Positions 21,234-33,689 of a stretch of DNA of 64,000 nucleotides are shown one piece after another (position 1 is the first letter of the stretch; each line of letters starts with the position of its first letter). The notes under the pieces are model-generated. The model was not told the DNA's origin, made no database searches, and saw nothing but the letters and a program-made list of their open reading frames with translations. Source of the DNA: Nectonema munidae (Eukaryota > Nematomorpha > Nectonematoida > Nectonematidae); the NCBI GenBank assembly GCA_030549495.1, contig JAUIRK010000297.1:186001-250000 (forward strand). The letters are read 5' to 3'. A program made the position numbers and the translations under genes.

Positions 21234-23501
21234 CTTTCAAAAATAAGTAAGATTAGTATATGATCTTGTGATTATCATTCTATGTTATACGGGGAAATTG
21301 AAATTCAATTTTTGCCTCCATCTGAACATTTCATAATCATGTTATTGCATTTCTTATGTTACTGAGTATAATTCAAAACTTTAAATATAGTTACTTTTTT
21401 CATTTAGAACACGAATGTCGAGACTTTATTATTTAATCATAAAATAATATTTTTATTTTTCTTTCAATCATTTTTTAAATTGCTGTCACGTTTTTCTCTG
21501 TCTTTATTTTAAAAAATTTCTTTTTGAACTGCATATTTCATATAAAATTTGAAAAAATGTACATTCAAAAGACAAAAATTTCAAGGAATTTTTGCAATTG
21601 GAAATTTCAAGGATGAAAATATTTTAAATATAATTCAGAAATTTGTTTATGAAAATTTCGTGATTCTTAAGAACGCTTTCAATTTTTTGGGTTGAATGTG
21701 AATTTTTAAAAAATATTATGTTACTTTTCATAACTTTTTAGGCCACTTTTTTATCGGTCTTTGGATTCATTTAACATGAAGACAGATGCAGTGATGTTAC
21801 AACAATGAATGTACATAACGCAATACCCTTGAAAATGGTGGATATTATACTGAATGTTGAAACTTAAATGATTCGCGGATGAGGATGTCAAAAGGATGTA
21901 AATTTTTTTTGCAGATAATCCACATCTGCGGATACATTAGTGACATCACTTATTTAAATATTTCCTTTTTTTCAGCTTCAAAACAAAATTTAATGAAATG
22001 GAAAGTAATAGCAAAAAAAATATATTTGATTTTAAAAAGAATTTCTTTCTAGCACTTTTTCAACTTTTAAATATTTTTTTCAGAAGTTTTTTTTCATATG
22101 AAGTTAGATGTGATGAATTTAACATTCTTTAATTTGTTACGTAACCAAATGGTGTTTAAATTTCAAAAGATTGACTTTCAATTTTCAAAAATTTCAAAAT
22201 GAGGTGATAGAATCGCTTGTTTAAAAATTATAAAAAGGAAAAGAATATCCAGATGGGACTAAAATATTTCTAAAATAATTTTAAGTTGAAAATGTTTTCC
22301 TTCTTTTTTTATTCTTCGTTTTAGTTTTAGTCTTTTTGCCATTGTATTTTGTCCTTTTGCCATTCTATTTTGCCTTTTTGCAATTTTATTTTCTCTTTTT
22401 GCAATTCTATCTAAATTTAATTTTTGATTTTGTTGTGTTTATTTTCTTTTTTTTCATATGTCATTTTTATTTAAACTTTTTTTTAAATATTTTTACATTA
22501 TTTTCAGTTTAAATTTTCTAAATTTTTAATAAGCAATTAAATTAATTACAAATTTTTATTAAATTTTCCACTTTAATTTAGCAATACCTTTTTAATTCTC
22601 TTTTAACATTATTTCAAAAAAATCATAAATTCATTTGTTTAGAATTGCAAAAGACAAAATAGAAAATTGTAATAGGACAAATATAATTAAAAAAGACAAA
22701 CTAGAACTAAAAATGGTATTAGTATATATATAAAAATATCTTGTATGAAATGTAAAACATAAATTTTATAACGAGAAGGCAAATTAATAATTTATACTAT
22801 CCATCAAATTTAGTATTCAAAAAAATACGTAAAATTCGATAATCTGAAGAATTAGGAAAAATTCATCCTTCTTATCTATAAATACGAGCTAAACCCGTAA
22901 ACTCAAGTTATTTATAGTATATTAAATATACTCAATGGGAATGTTTGAAAATGATTTAATTTTTGCCAATCATATCTGCGATTTTTGCGTAGTTCATTAA
23001 TCAAAATTCTTTGAAAAAACCTTTAAATATAATTGGTTAATTTCTGGCCTAATTTGATACTAATTTGAAAATATTCAAAATAGTTAAGAAGTGGTCTATG
23101 GGTCTATAAGCCATTTTTTAATATAGCATGCTCGTTTTTGTCAGTAGGGTACTCGATTTTGTATGGGAGGGGGAGGGTAGTAGACAGGCATTTCTCACCC
23201 CCTTTACGTCCCTGATAGAGAATTGATAGTTGTTCCCACTTTAATTTGTTGGGAAATGATTTAACGAATCAATAGAAAAAGGTTGATTAGGGAGGGACAC
23301 AGCAGAATCGCAAAATATATTTAAAATCTCGGCAAAGTTTTATAAGTAAATGTTTTTAAATCAATAGTTGATTTTTTGAAATATCATTTTTTCGGAAACA
23401 TTTTTCGGTAAAAGGACGAATTGCCGAATCTTATTTTAGGAAAATCGGTCAACGAGAAAATTGATCAAATTTCATTGAAAAAAAATGAGACCAGCGCTTA
23501 C
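21234..23501. other. AT-rich collagen intron
   Basis: The intron between two adjacent 126-bp exons, about 2.3 kb. It contains the foldback-like element at about 22319-22715. The rest shows no coding signal. Confidence 0.7.
22319..22715. mobile_element. Foldback-like element, small family
   Basis: The left arm (about 22319-22430) is a tandem of a roughly 21-bp unit, CTTTTTGCCATTCTATTTTG with variants. The right arm (about 22640-22715) is the inverted version, GAATTGCAAAAGACAAAATAG with variants. The outer words TTTTAGTTTTAGTC and GACAAACTAGAACTAAAA are roughly complementary. The target duplication is not clear. Confidence 0.5.
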
Positions 23502-23627
23502 GGATCGTCTCTTCTTTCCATTTCGGCCTTGCATTCCGGGTCTTCCGTTTCGGCCAGGCGAGCCGTTTCTCCCCTTCTTGCCGTCTCTCCCATTAAAGGC
23601 TCTTCTTCCGCACAATCCTTTTCTTCC
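23502..23627 (-). CDS. Collagen Gly-X-Y exon (126 bp)
   Basis: Forty-two codons opening GRKGLCGRRAFNGRDG and ending GRNGKKRRS, with acceptor TTTTTAG and a consensus GTAAGC donor, phase 0 on both ends. It is extremely basic (many Arg at X/Y). Joined to the upstream exon (28100-28272, ending KNGER) the Gly register continues without a break, which supports the exon chain. The last triplet is RRS where GRS is expected, so KKRRS interrupts the helix before the next exon. A run of four basic residues could be a proprotein-convertase site, but this is only a possibility. GC content is well above the surrounding intron. Confidence 0.88.
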
Positions 23628-24077
23628 CTAAAAATTTTTGAAATAGCGAAGGCATGGAATCTAATCACTGTAAAGTAACCCCCGCCCCCCAAATACGACC
23701 CCTCTACACTACGACTTCTTTATTAATGCGACTTTGTTTTCCTGTACAGACATAACTTACATTAACGTTACTCCTTTTAAAGGACTCATCCAACCCCTCA
23801 GATGCAACCGAAAGTTTTATGTTCTTAATTAGTATTGTTAAATATAGGGAAATCAAAGCTGCAATTGTGTTGAAATCTATATTGTTAGTGAAGTTGATAC
23901 TGCAACTAGCATGTGAATCTAGATTGGATTCAACAAGCATGAAGTTATCTTTCTTTCATATCCTCCTATGTCTGCTTGTGAGCGAGTATTGTAGTGTTAG
24001 TTTTTTGTAACATGTTTGTTTCAAAAATGGAGGCCCATGTTTTCTGTTACAAAAAAACGCCATCACTTGACTCAACA
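23628..24077. other. Intronic sequence without a recognised gene
   Basis: CCCCTCTACACTACGACTTC near 23700 resembles CCCCTCTGTAACGACTTCC at 27345, possibly ends of one short mobile element. Open frames on both strands here are short and unlike known proteins. Confidence 0.3.
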
Positions 24078-25030
<953 letters not shown>

Positions 25031-25031
25031 A

Positions 25032-25800
25032 CAGTAGTCCCCCCTTAATACACAACCAATGGGAAGATGATCAACCCCTCGTGAATTATCTGATTTGTGT
25101 ATTGTCACAATTAAGATATAAGTATACAATATCTATAAACACATTTAACGAAGTTTAGGGGGTAATTCCATTAATAATCAGAAAAATATTAGACTATTTT
25201 GATAGAGATCTACTTGACTTAAGAAATCATAGTACAGTTTCGAGTGTTTTTTATTTTATACTTTCTAATAATCGATAAACACAAACACATAGTATCTTTT
25301 TCTCCATGAATCTCTTAGTGAAACTTCTGAGCTTGAGCCTGAAGGATGCTACCAGAAATGGGTACATTGGTGTTGTCCTTCTGAGACAGGCAATGAATCT
25401 GGAACTACAAATTTTCTTGAAACGTTAGGTTGTGAATCTCATGTTTTTACTTTTGTTACTGCTTCCTGCTTTTGATCGATGGTATAGGAGGCATAAGATT
25501 TCCTTTCCGGGTTAGAGTTTCGTTTGCCATGTATAGATAGGACAGTTAATAGCGAGGTGATCTGTAGAAAGTCTGTAAAAATTCAATGAACATTGCCAGA
25601 TGTGTACAGTTGAGTTTCGTATGAATAAATGATTGATTTTACGTAAGAATGCAGGGGTTTATATACATAAGAGAGGTGACATGTTTGTCATGAGTGTGTG
25701 AATTGCATGAGGCAAAAACGGAAAGTTGCCTTGACCAGCAGATTAATGGATTTCGTGTACTAATGGTGGTGTATTAGGGGGGGGGGGGGGGGGGCTACTG
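25032..25800. mobile_element. Tigger/pogo-type MITE
   Basis: The left end is CAGTAGTCCCCCCTTAATAC and the right end is GTATTAGGGGG...CTACTG, inverted, flanked by TA (25030-25031 and 25801-25802), as in the Tc1/mariner-pogo group. The right end has a run of about 20 G where the left has six C, so the homopolymer has expanded on one side. No transposase inside. Confidence 0.85.
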
Positions 25801-25837
25801 TATTGATAATAATTGTTGCGCACACTCTTATTATTCT

Positions 25838-26240
25838 TTATCAAATGTTAAATTAGTCTATCATCCTCTGGCTTCAACCTTGTGATGCAGGAATTATCAA
25901 GACAGTGAAATCCAAATATAGAAAGCGGTTAATGCGGTACATTTTACTAAAAATGGATGAAGCAGAGAATGTGCCAGAAATTGCCTCAAGTAAATATAGT
26001 TGATGCAATTACATGGTTAAAAGATTCGTGGGATTTGATAACAACAGAACTGATAAAAGATGTTTTGCCAAATGTGGTTTCAAGTATAACGAAACTTTAA
26101 CTCATAAACAAAATTTTAATATAAATGACGAATCTTTTGAATGCTTAATGTCTGGAATTGAATGGGGAAATTTTGTTGATTGTTATTCTGCTATTTATCC
26201 TATAGCTAAGTCTGAAATTGACAGGGAGGGAAAAATTTGA
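25838..26240 (+). pseudogene. Tigger/pogo transposase C-terminal remnant
   Basis: Recognisable pieces: SNVKLVYHPLAS, DAGIIKTVKSKYRKRLMRYI, KMDEAENVPEIASS, then in another frame VDAITWLKDSWDLITT followed by LIKDVLPNVV. This is the segment after the catalytic core of Tigger/jerky-like (DDE_1) transposases, where DAGII follows the last acidic residue. Two or more frame changes break it. It is immediately adjacent to the Tigger MITE but outside its right TIR, so it comes from a separate insertion. Confidence 0.7.
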
Positions 26241-28099
26241 GCTGAGGCTAGAGGAGAGGATGTTTCTTAGAAGTAAGAAAATAGTGATAATGTCGAACTG
26301 ATAGAAGATCAAATAGTCAACAACATGGGTGATTTTATACCCTCATGAATAATTTTTTATCAGTTTGAATAAAACTTAACTTTCACATGTTTTACTTTAT
26401 AAGCTTGTTAGTCGGCAAGCTATTCTACATTCACACAAATTTTATCATCTTTTGAAAGCTAAATGTTTAAGGAAATTATAGGTTTAGTTTTATGAAATTT
26501 AAATTTATTATAAAAAACGTATGAATTGACAAAAATGGAAAGACTACATTTTGTGCTCACGTATCGCGATAAGGGATTGCTTCAAGAATTTGATGAAGAA
26601 AAATGTGAAATTAAAGAATAAAAATGTAAATTTCATATAAATTTATGCTACGATTCTTCAGTATCTTAATGAATATAAATCTGAAAAATTTTTAATTTGA
26701 TCTTTAAAAATAAATAGGTTGTATACGAAACGATATATTCTTTTTACAAAAATACAGTCTTTATCCGTATAGTGAATTTCTTTATTTCACCATTTGTTCT
26801 CATCCTCTATATTAGATTCTTGATAAAGGCAGTAAGGTTAGGTTTAAGGTTATCGAGAAAATATAGAATTTATCGTTTTTTATACATGCTCTTTATTTAT
26901 AATGTGCACCGACTTCCTCTTAGCTATTTTATTGATCTTTATGCTTTATACGACTAAAAGTTAACATGGAAGTTTTTTTAGAAGTATGAATTTTTTATCG
27001 AAAGAATATTAATTAAGATAAATACTATGAAAGTTTCTTTAATGATACTGATTTTGGATAGATAATAACGTAAGTATAGAGAAAGAAAATATTTAAAAAT
27101 GGAGAAAACGATTCCTTGATTAATGCATTTTTAACGACGAAAATCAAATAAATGTCCATTTTTAAACAATCAAATGAAATATTTATAAACAGGAGCAAAA
27201 ATTGTTGAGAATTAGTACGGGATCCCCGGAAACGGTGATCTCGGGAAACCTGGAAGGAAACACAAATTCTAACAATAATAATAATCTACAATAAAACAAG
27301 TTATAATATTGTCATGACGTTATCAAAAAAGCAGACTTTTTGAAACCCCTCTGTAACGACTTCCTCTCAAATACGACTTTCTAGATGTGGCTGGATGATC
27401 CGTCGTATCTGAGAGGGTTTACTTTAATTTTGCGTGACCAAAATTTTAGGAATTGCGACCAAGAGACAAATTTACTGAATTTTAATTTCGCGATTACACA
27501 TATGCTTGAAAAATGTCTGTATAAATCTGGGTATAGCATTGAATCTAGTTTACACCAAATGTTAAGTGAGATCAGTGTTGTGTGCTTATTCACTGTTCGT
27601 GTTGCTTCAATATGATACAATTCATTGTCTGCTTGGCTTACCATATTTTCTTTCCGATATAATGTACCTCATTCAATATTTGTGTAAATTGATATGTCCT
27701 TATCGTTTACTTCACGTCAAGATTGTACATTTGTTAATATTTTTCATTTGAAATAAACGCATTACTAAGAAATCTTCTTTTTCTTACCTTGTGTTTCTCC
27801 CTATAAAGTTCCGAAAATAAAGAATTTTTAAAGAAAAAATTTAAATATATTGAAAACTTTATTCATAAAATATGTCTTCTCCTACTGAAGAAAGATACTT
27901 CATCACGATGGAATTTTTTCCCTTTGAAGCTCTTCCAAGTTAGCTTCTCCTATAGCTTTAAATGAATTCTTCATCATTAAATACATTTTATACTACCATA
28001 ATAAATATTTTAAAGAACACTGTTCAAAATTGTTCCCCTTTGTGATTCTTAGTAAATGTTGAAAAATATTTGCTTTCATCAGGAAAAAAATTCAAATAC
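26241..28099. other. Intron without a recognised gene
   Basis: AT-rich. A short plus-strand GIPGNGDLGKPGRK reading at 27217-27260 imitates collagen but has no convincing splice sites. Overlapping open frames at 27381-27644 on both strands have no recognisable domain. Confidence 0.4.
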
Positions 28100-28272
28100 T
28101 CTTTCGCCATTTTTTCCATCGATTCCCGCGTTTCCACACGTACCATCTTTTCCTGGTTGGCCATGAACTTGTGAGTTTTGGCCACTTTTTCCTGGAATGC
28201 CTTCCACCCCAACAAGCCCTTGTTCCCCTCTTTTTCCGTCTTTGCACTTCTTACATGGGATTCGGTATCCGC
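28100..28272 (-). CDS. Collagen exon, start of Gly-X-Y with Cys lead-in
   Basis: A 173-bp exon. It begins in phase 2 after TTTATTTTAG and ends at a codon boundary before GTATTT. The 57 complete codons read GYRIPCKKCKDGKRGEQG, then Gly-X-Y triplets with one interruption (SGQNSQVHG), then KDGTCGNAG and IDGKNGER. The Cys pair (CKKC) just before the helix and the Cys within it are candidates for interchain disulfides that register three chains. The end phase and Gly register continue perfectly into the exon at 23502-23627. This is therefore the N-terminal boundary of the triple-helical domain as far as the window shows. The chain type cannot be named. Confidence 0.87.
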
Positions 28273-28332
28273 CTAAAATAAATAGTGAGTTGCATCGTAT
28301 CATCATTTGGGAGTTGATCTCATTTTCCATAC

Positions 28333-28365
28333 CAATTTTTACAGCTTCCATTCGATCTGTGTTAT
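28333..28365 (-). CDS. 33-bp collagen micro-exon
   Basis: A short candidate exon between a CCGTAG acceptor and a GGTATGG donor, separated from the next exon by a 60-bp intron (28273-28332). The phases fit: its final G completes a Gly codon with the GC of the next exon, giving NTDRMEAVKIGGYRIPCKKC across the junction. This would be a non-collagenous segment just before the helix. It is inferred from phase and splice signals only. Read-through of the 60-bp intron would hit no clear alternative motif. Confidence 0.55.
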
Positions 28366-28830
28366 CTACGGAATAATGAATTTATCAAATTTTCTAATTA
28401 AAAATAACAGCCAATTAACAGACAGATTAAGGGAACCAATAAAAGTGAACACAGGTAGTAGTCTTTTTATATCCATGTTTTATGAGATTTAATATAGAAG
28501 AGTGCATTTGTTAATTTTAAATATTGAAATCTTTTATATCCTATTTAAATTGTCAATACAATGTTCGTTTCTCTCTTATTTTCAATAAAATTTAAAGAAA
28601 TGATAGCAAAATTGGATTGCTAATATGTTTACATTTATATTGTGCTCCAGATGATATCAATGAATTTGAGTGAACATTTTTTAACAGTAACAAAATTTTG
28701 AGAATTAGAGGAAATTTTCATTCGCATAGTTTAGAGGATTTGTGTGTTAATCTTAAATTGTGTTTTATTTTTCATTCAATCGATTTTACATTAAATTTTA
28801 TTTATTGATAAACTGTTATCTTCTCCCATA

Positions 28831-28978
28831 AGGGCCTGAGTAAGGTTGGTTAGATACTGGGTTTCGATAAGTCAAAGTCTTGGGTTCGATTCCGCATCAA
28901 GCCTGCTTTCCTCATAGTTCGATATAAGCAGTACAATTGTGCCTTTTCGATGAAAACACCCCTCGGTACCTTTACCTT
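28831..28978 (+). mobile_element. tRNA-like SINE, copy 2
   Basis: It has GGTTGGTTAGATACTGG, the B box GGGTTCGATTCC, GCATCAAGCCTGC, TCATAGTTCGATATAAGC and GATGAAAACACC, ending GGTACCTTTACCTTT. It lies 225 bp before copy 3 in the same orientation. Confidence 0.75.
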
Positions 28979-29202
28979 TATCGATCTTTTTCTTTCTTTA
29001 TACTGAGATTTTAAATCTCTCCGCTATCTTGTAGTCATGGAGCTACTATAGGCGCAGCAAATAGGCCATTTAACCCCCCTTGGATATTTAAATATTTTTT
29101 AACATAAGTTTAACCTTGATGAAAATTTTTATTGCTAAACTTATATTGTTTTTAATTTTAGATGAGTTTTAAAAACATTTTCAATTTATAGGGTATTTTT
29201 AT

Positions 29203-29349
29203 AGGGGCGTGAGTAGGGTTGGTTAGATGCTGGATTCCATAACTTAAGGTTTGGGTTCGATCCCGCATCAAGCCTGCTTTTCTCATAGTTCGATACAAGC
29301 GGCGCAATTGTGCCTTCTCGATGAAAACACCCTATGGTACCTTTACCTT
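29203..29349 (+). mobile_element. tRNA-like SINE, copy 3
   Basis: The best-preserved copy: GTAGGGTTGGTTAGATGC, GGGTTCGATCCC, GCATCAAGCCTGC, CAAGCGGCGCAATTGTGCC and GATGAAAACACC, with GGTACCTTTACC at the end. Confidence 0.75.
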
Positions 29350-29939
29350 ATTCTTGCTGGTCATTTATGTCATGACTTCATTTTATTTAGTTATCTTATT
29401 GCTTTTATTATTGTGTCTCGCATAAACAAGGTATTTTATCTTATATTAAAAATGTATTTTTGAATTCAATAAATTTCATAACCAAAACTTCAAAAAAATG
29501 CCTACAAAACGTCCAAAGCTATTTACGAAATGTCTCTGGTACGAAAGGTCCTGCGACGAAATTTATCAATTATGCCCAATTTCTTTTCATATTTTTGTCT
29601 TTTATAACGCATACGTTACAATAAATTTTTTATCCTTTTGCCCGTTCCAGTTAAAGTATTCGCCAACGCACATGCCTGTCTGAATTGTAAGATGATTACT
29701 AGGCCCCTTTGGACGCTAAGTATCACCCGATAGAAACTCAAGCACGGTAGAATAAGTATCAATTCATCAAATTGTGTAAAATAATATAAAGAAAAAAATA
29801 GAAACTATTATCATAAGTTAAAGATAGCTAGCTTTGCCATGAAAAACAATGTGAAGTGCTACACTTTACATATTCACAGTTGGAAATAAGATATATATAG
29901 CTTCATATGTTCTTTAAATTTAGATAAAAAAGTAAAAAA

Positions 29940-30330
29940 GTCAAGTTACCAAAAATTTGCTTCCAAAAGTAATAATAACATAATAGTCTGTTTATATATG
30001 TGTAATTTGAAACATTGCATATTAAAAAAGTAAGAATTTCTTAAAGAATAAAGATGCAAGAGCTTCGTGAATTGAATTTCAGAGTTACCATAAAAAATAT
30101 AAGGCAACATTTTGTGGATAAACTTGTAAAGAAACATTGCAATGGATTTCTGATAAATTTCTGCTCATTTCAAAAGATGATTATCATAAAAAAGAAAGTT
30201 TGTAGGATGATGCCAACGTTTATTGAAAATAAGACTTAACACCTTTTTCTGTAAACTGTCAAGCGCTTGCATTTGCCTGTCCCCAGAGTATAGGTTAAGT
30301 GTACCAGCATTAAAGTTTTATACTAAAAAA
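29940..30330 (-). pseudogene. LINE RT C-terminal remnant
   Basis: On the minus strand it reads LNLYSGDRQMQALDSLQKK, LIFNKRWHHPTN, then FLYKFIHKMLPYIFYG and LLHLYSLRNS. This is the typical post-RT tail of CR1/Jockey LINEs, where LQKK...LLP..I...H.Y.LR-type order is usual. One stop lies near 30130. No RT core is present, so it is a short 5'-truncated copy. Confidence 0.55.
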
Positions 30331-31187
30331 ATATCCATTTTAATAAGGTGATGAATGATATGATTATGATAAATGATGAAAATAATCTCATGACGTTGAT
30401 GATGATTATGATGGTTGTAGCGATATGATGATGTGAAATTTATTTACTGTCAGTGGTCAGATTTGTCAAATAATGGTTTTTTGTTCAAATGCTATTATTT
30501 TAAATTGGCTATGTTCTAACCAGTCAAGCAATGAGCTTTTTTAATTAGTTTTAAGGATATTTTGAACTTAGCTTTATCTGTTTTACTTTATACGAAAAAT
30601 TGAAAGGATTTTTTTTTTAAATTATTTTTTATTAAATATTGTAATTAAAAAAAATAACAATTTTTTTGTAAATTTAAATTTTCCTTTTTATCTAAAAAGA
30701 TAGACGATATTATTTGAAACTAACTATCTGCTTAACTAACAAAATTATTTCCTTAAATAAGCATGTAATTATAATAGTTAATTAAAATTCTAACTTAAAA
30801 GTTAAGGTTTAGTTTTAGCTCTCAGGAGTTTTTGTGCCTATTATATATTTCTGGTGTATGTATATTGTATAATACACGTGAAAAAATAGCAAGAAATGTT
30901 GGAATGCTCTTTACCACTTTTCCATTTCAGCGGAAGTCTTGGTCTGTTAAACACACCTCTTCTTCTTCTTCTGGCAATCTACAAATCAATTAGATTGGTA
31001 TTTAATTACTATCAATTAATCGTTATCGATTACAAAATACAGATCTACGAAATATCAATAATCGCAAATCAGTCCCCTTTTGTATCCGCATTAACGAGTC
31101 TAACGCGGCAACTTTTTTTAAACACCGGAGGCCGAGTTGACGTAAAAAAAATTTACCCGAGCTATGAAAATAAGTATAAAAAGCATA
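30331..31187. other. Non-coding region, one GC-richer patch
   Basis: GATGATGAT-like simple sequence at 30345-30430. A patch at 30930-31180 has more G and C than its surroundings and an open plus frame of about 100 codons without a recognisable domain. Confidence 0.3.
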
Positions 31188-31191
31188 TTAA

Positions 31192-31320
31192 CCCATTAAC
31201 GACCAAAATAATCAGACGATATCTAATGTAAAGCAGAAGATTTGTATTAAAGAGTTTTGATAAACGCAGACGATTTTATTTTTTTAAAGTCGACTATAGT
31301 CCACTTTGGGCGTTTACGGG
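31192..31320. mobile_element. piggyBac-type MITE, copy A
   Basis: 129 bp between TTAA (31188-31191) and TTAA (31321-31324). The ends CCCATTAACGACC and GGGCGTTTACGGG are inverted with few mismatches. The inside has CAGACGATATCTA and AAACGCAGACGATT, shared with copies B and C. Confidence 0.8.
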
Positions 31321-31324
31321 TTAA

Positions 31325-32279
31325 TGTATTTTGAAAGAAGATTTATTATATTTTTAATTCATGCTAGCAAAGAAATTTATTCAATACCCAAGTTAAAATA
31401 GTTTTTCCATAAAGTTTATTTCCTATTGCGTCGAATGAGATGAACTCTGTGAAACAAAAGACGTTGGCTTTGTTCATTTTATGGCGACATATATCAATTC
31501 AAAAGTTCTAGTCTTTTTTTACTTTGACTATAAATTCTTGTTTAATGCAGCACCTTTTAAAGTATCTACATTCTACAGCAATCTTTCAAATGTATGAAGT
31601 GATTTCAAAGTATAGCAGATCTAAAGAGTTTGAGCAGCATTCTTATTATATATATCCTAATAAAATTAATTTAATGTTGACTACCCCACTACTGCTCCAT
31701 GCGATCTTCTAAATAAAATCGTTCAATTACGTCACAATGATCTTCCCGTAAGTTCTGTTCGAACTCTGAATAAAGATAATGTGATTGATGAAGTTGTATA
31801 CTTTATTGAAATTTAGCCATCACTTCCGTTTCCATATTTATTATCTAATGACTTCACTCCGTCCATCAACTAAGGTTTTTTAATTGCACTGCTACCAAGT
31901 CATTAGGTTTCGAAAAAAAGAATTCTTAAACCTCCAGTTCAGTGAGGAGCGGATCAAGATAATTTATCAAAGACCGATTTTCCTAAAATAATTTTTTTCT
32001 AAAATTTCTATATGCCAAAACATTCTCAATGAATAAATGCTTAGAGCAGGGTTGTTAAAACGTAATTTAAAAAAAAATGTGGAGTTCGGGCGCATTTTTT
32101 TTTACCGACTTACTTTTATCATTATGATATTATTAAACAAGTCGGCTATGTTAAAAATAAAGAAAAATTAATTATACATTCATAAAATATATAATATTTT
32201 CATATAAGGCATGGACTGGACATTTATCATAAAATCGGCTAAATTGTATTAAGATGAGTATTTTTAATAACTATTGTAA
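31325..32279. other. AT-rich region without a recognised gene
   Basis: Only short open frames with no recognised motif. Nothing further supported. Confidence 0.4.
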
Positions 32280-33240
32280 GGTTCAGTTCATGACTGTCAG
32301 TAGTCTAAAATGGGGTCTGATAAAGCCCGCCAATCAAGATGGCTGAGTATACAACTACGAGTTCAAGGAATCCTTGAATAATGGCTGGAACTAAAAAGAC
32401 ACTTTAATTTAGCTTCAAAATGAAATATGCTACTCTGCTCTTTTTCAAATACACGCGGATGAAACATCTGCTTTATTTTCTCTTCTTAATCAAATCCTTA
32501 TCCACGTTCAAGGGGTAAACAAAGCTTTTTAGATAAAAAAATTTAATAAGTCAAAATTCTAGTATGATTTGGTTTTATTAATCAAATCGATTGACAAACA
32601 ATTAATTATTATTCAATACAGAAATTGATCATTATTTCAATCCTGAAGGATATTTAGGATACAGGTTTGAATCAAAAGTTGCTGATATGAAAGCGAAAAC
32701 CTTCTTAGCACAACTCAAGAAAAACCTATATCAATTTTTGTTAGAATTACTGCTTCATCTGAAGCAAATGTTTATTCAAAAACATCTATTATTTTTCTGT
32801 TAATTATATACTTCACCTAAAGATATTCCAGGTATATGCAAGGCGATAGAGTTCATAGGTTTAAATGAAAATGCAATGACCAAAATAGACTACCAGCCAA
32901 GCAAATTTAATTTAACTGATTAGAAAAAACCAAACAAACACAGAAACGTTCTGGAAAGAAGTGGGAGGAGATTACAAATCCTTTCTATCAACTTTACAGT
33001 TGTGCTATATCAGTGGCCACACTCAAATGCTGAAATCGAAAGATGTAAGATCTAAACAAGAAATACAATGGACCTACAACTTTTAGGTCCTATAAAATTT
33101 TAAGTTTGGATAATTGCTTGCTAACTTAGTTAAAAGATATTGCCAATTTAGCAGCATGTACATTTCACCTACTACGCCTGAAACTTCAACATCAAGTTTC
33201 TCTTTCAAAAACTTAGAGAAGTGATCGAGAATATTTAGAA
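32280..33240 (+). pseudogene. hAT transposase remnant (third lineage)
   Basis: Broken plus-strand coding resembling the C-terminal two thirds of a ZBED-like hAT. The segments are SRWLSIQLRVQGILE and WLELKRHFNLASK (about 32335-32420), FESKVADMKAKTFLAQLKK and IEFIGLNENAMTKIDYQ (to about 32900), then FWKEVGGDYKSFLSTLQ and, in the next frame, PHSNAEIERC (about 33020). The last is the hAT C-terminal signature. Many stops and several frame changes are present, and no TIRs were found. It is distinct from the lineages at 10, 24, 45 and 52 kb. Confidence 0.7.
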
Positions 33241-33689
33241 GGAATCATACAGATTTTAAAAATATATTTTTTTTGCAGTTAAGCAAATTTTCTGATGGGA
33301 CAAAACCAAAGTTTTGTAAGATTTTGATGACGATTTCTCAATTTTAAACATTAAAAATATATTAAATTCTCAAATATTGTTTGATTAAAAATAAGAAAAC
33401 ACAAAGAGAATGAACAAAATAGATAGAAAGTGTTTTTCGTTTTTGCGATGAAAAAATATTATTATAAAAACTGATGTATCAAAAGGTACTAATGATGATA
33501 CAATATTTACAAATAGCGATTCTCACGATTCCCGATCCGATTAATTGTCCCATCATCACTATAAGCATTAAGCCATGTGTTTCATCAATTTTTAATATTT
33601 AGATTTATTTTTTTTAAATCCAGATTTTTATATTAAAAATATTTTGCAGCTCTGAGTACAGCTAATTCATTCATTTACAAAGTCTAGTA

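Noticed and set aside
27217-27260. Plus-strand Gly-X-Y-like reading GIPGNGDLGKPGRK
   Set aside because: Too short, the register is broken after two triplets, and it lies on the wrong strand within an intron of the minus-strand collagen with no convincing splice sites.
27381-27644. Open frames of 76-87 codons on both strands
   Set aside because: They are mutually antisense, and neither shows a domain, codon bias or splice context.
28831-29349. tRNA genes
   Set aside because: Pol III A and B boxes are present but no acceptor or anticodon stem can be folded, and the sequence is multicopy with a common non-tRNA body. It is a SINE.
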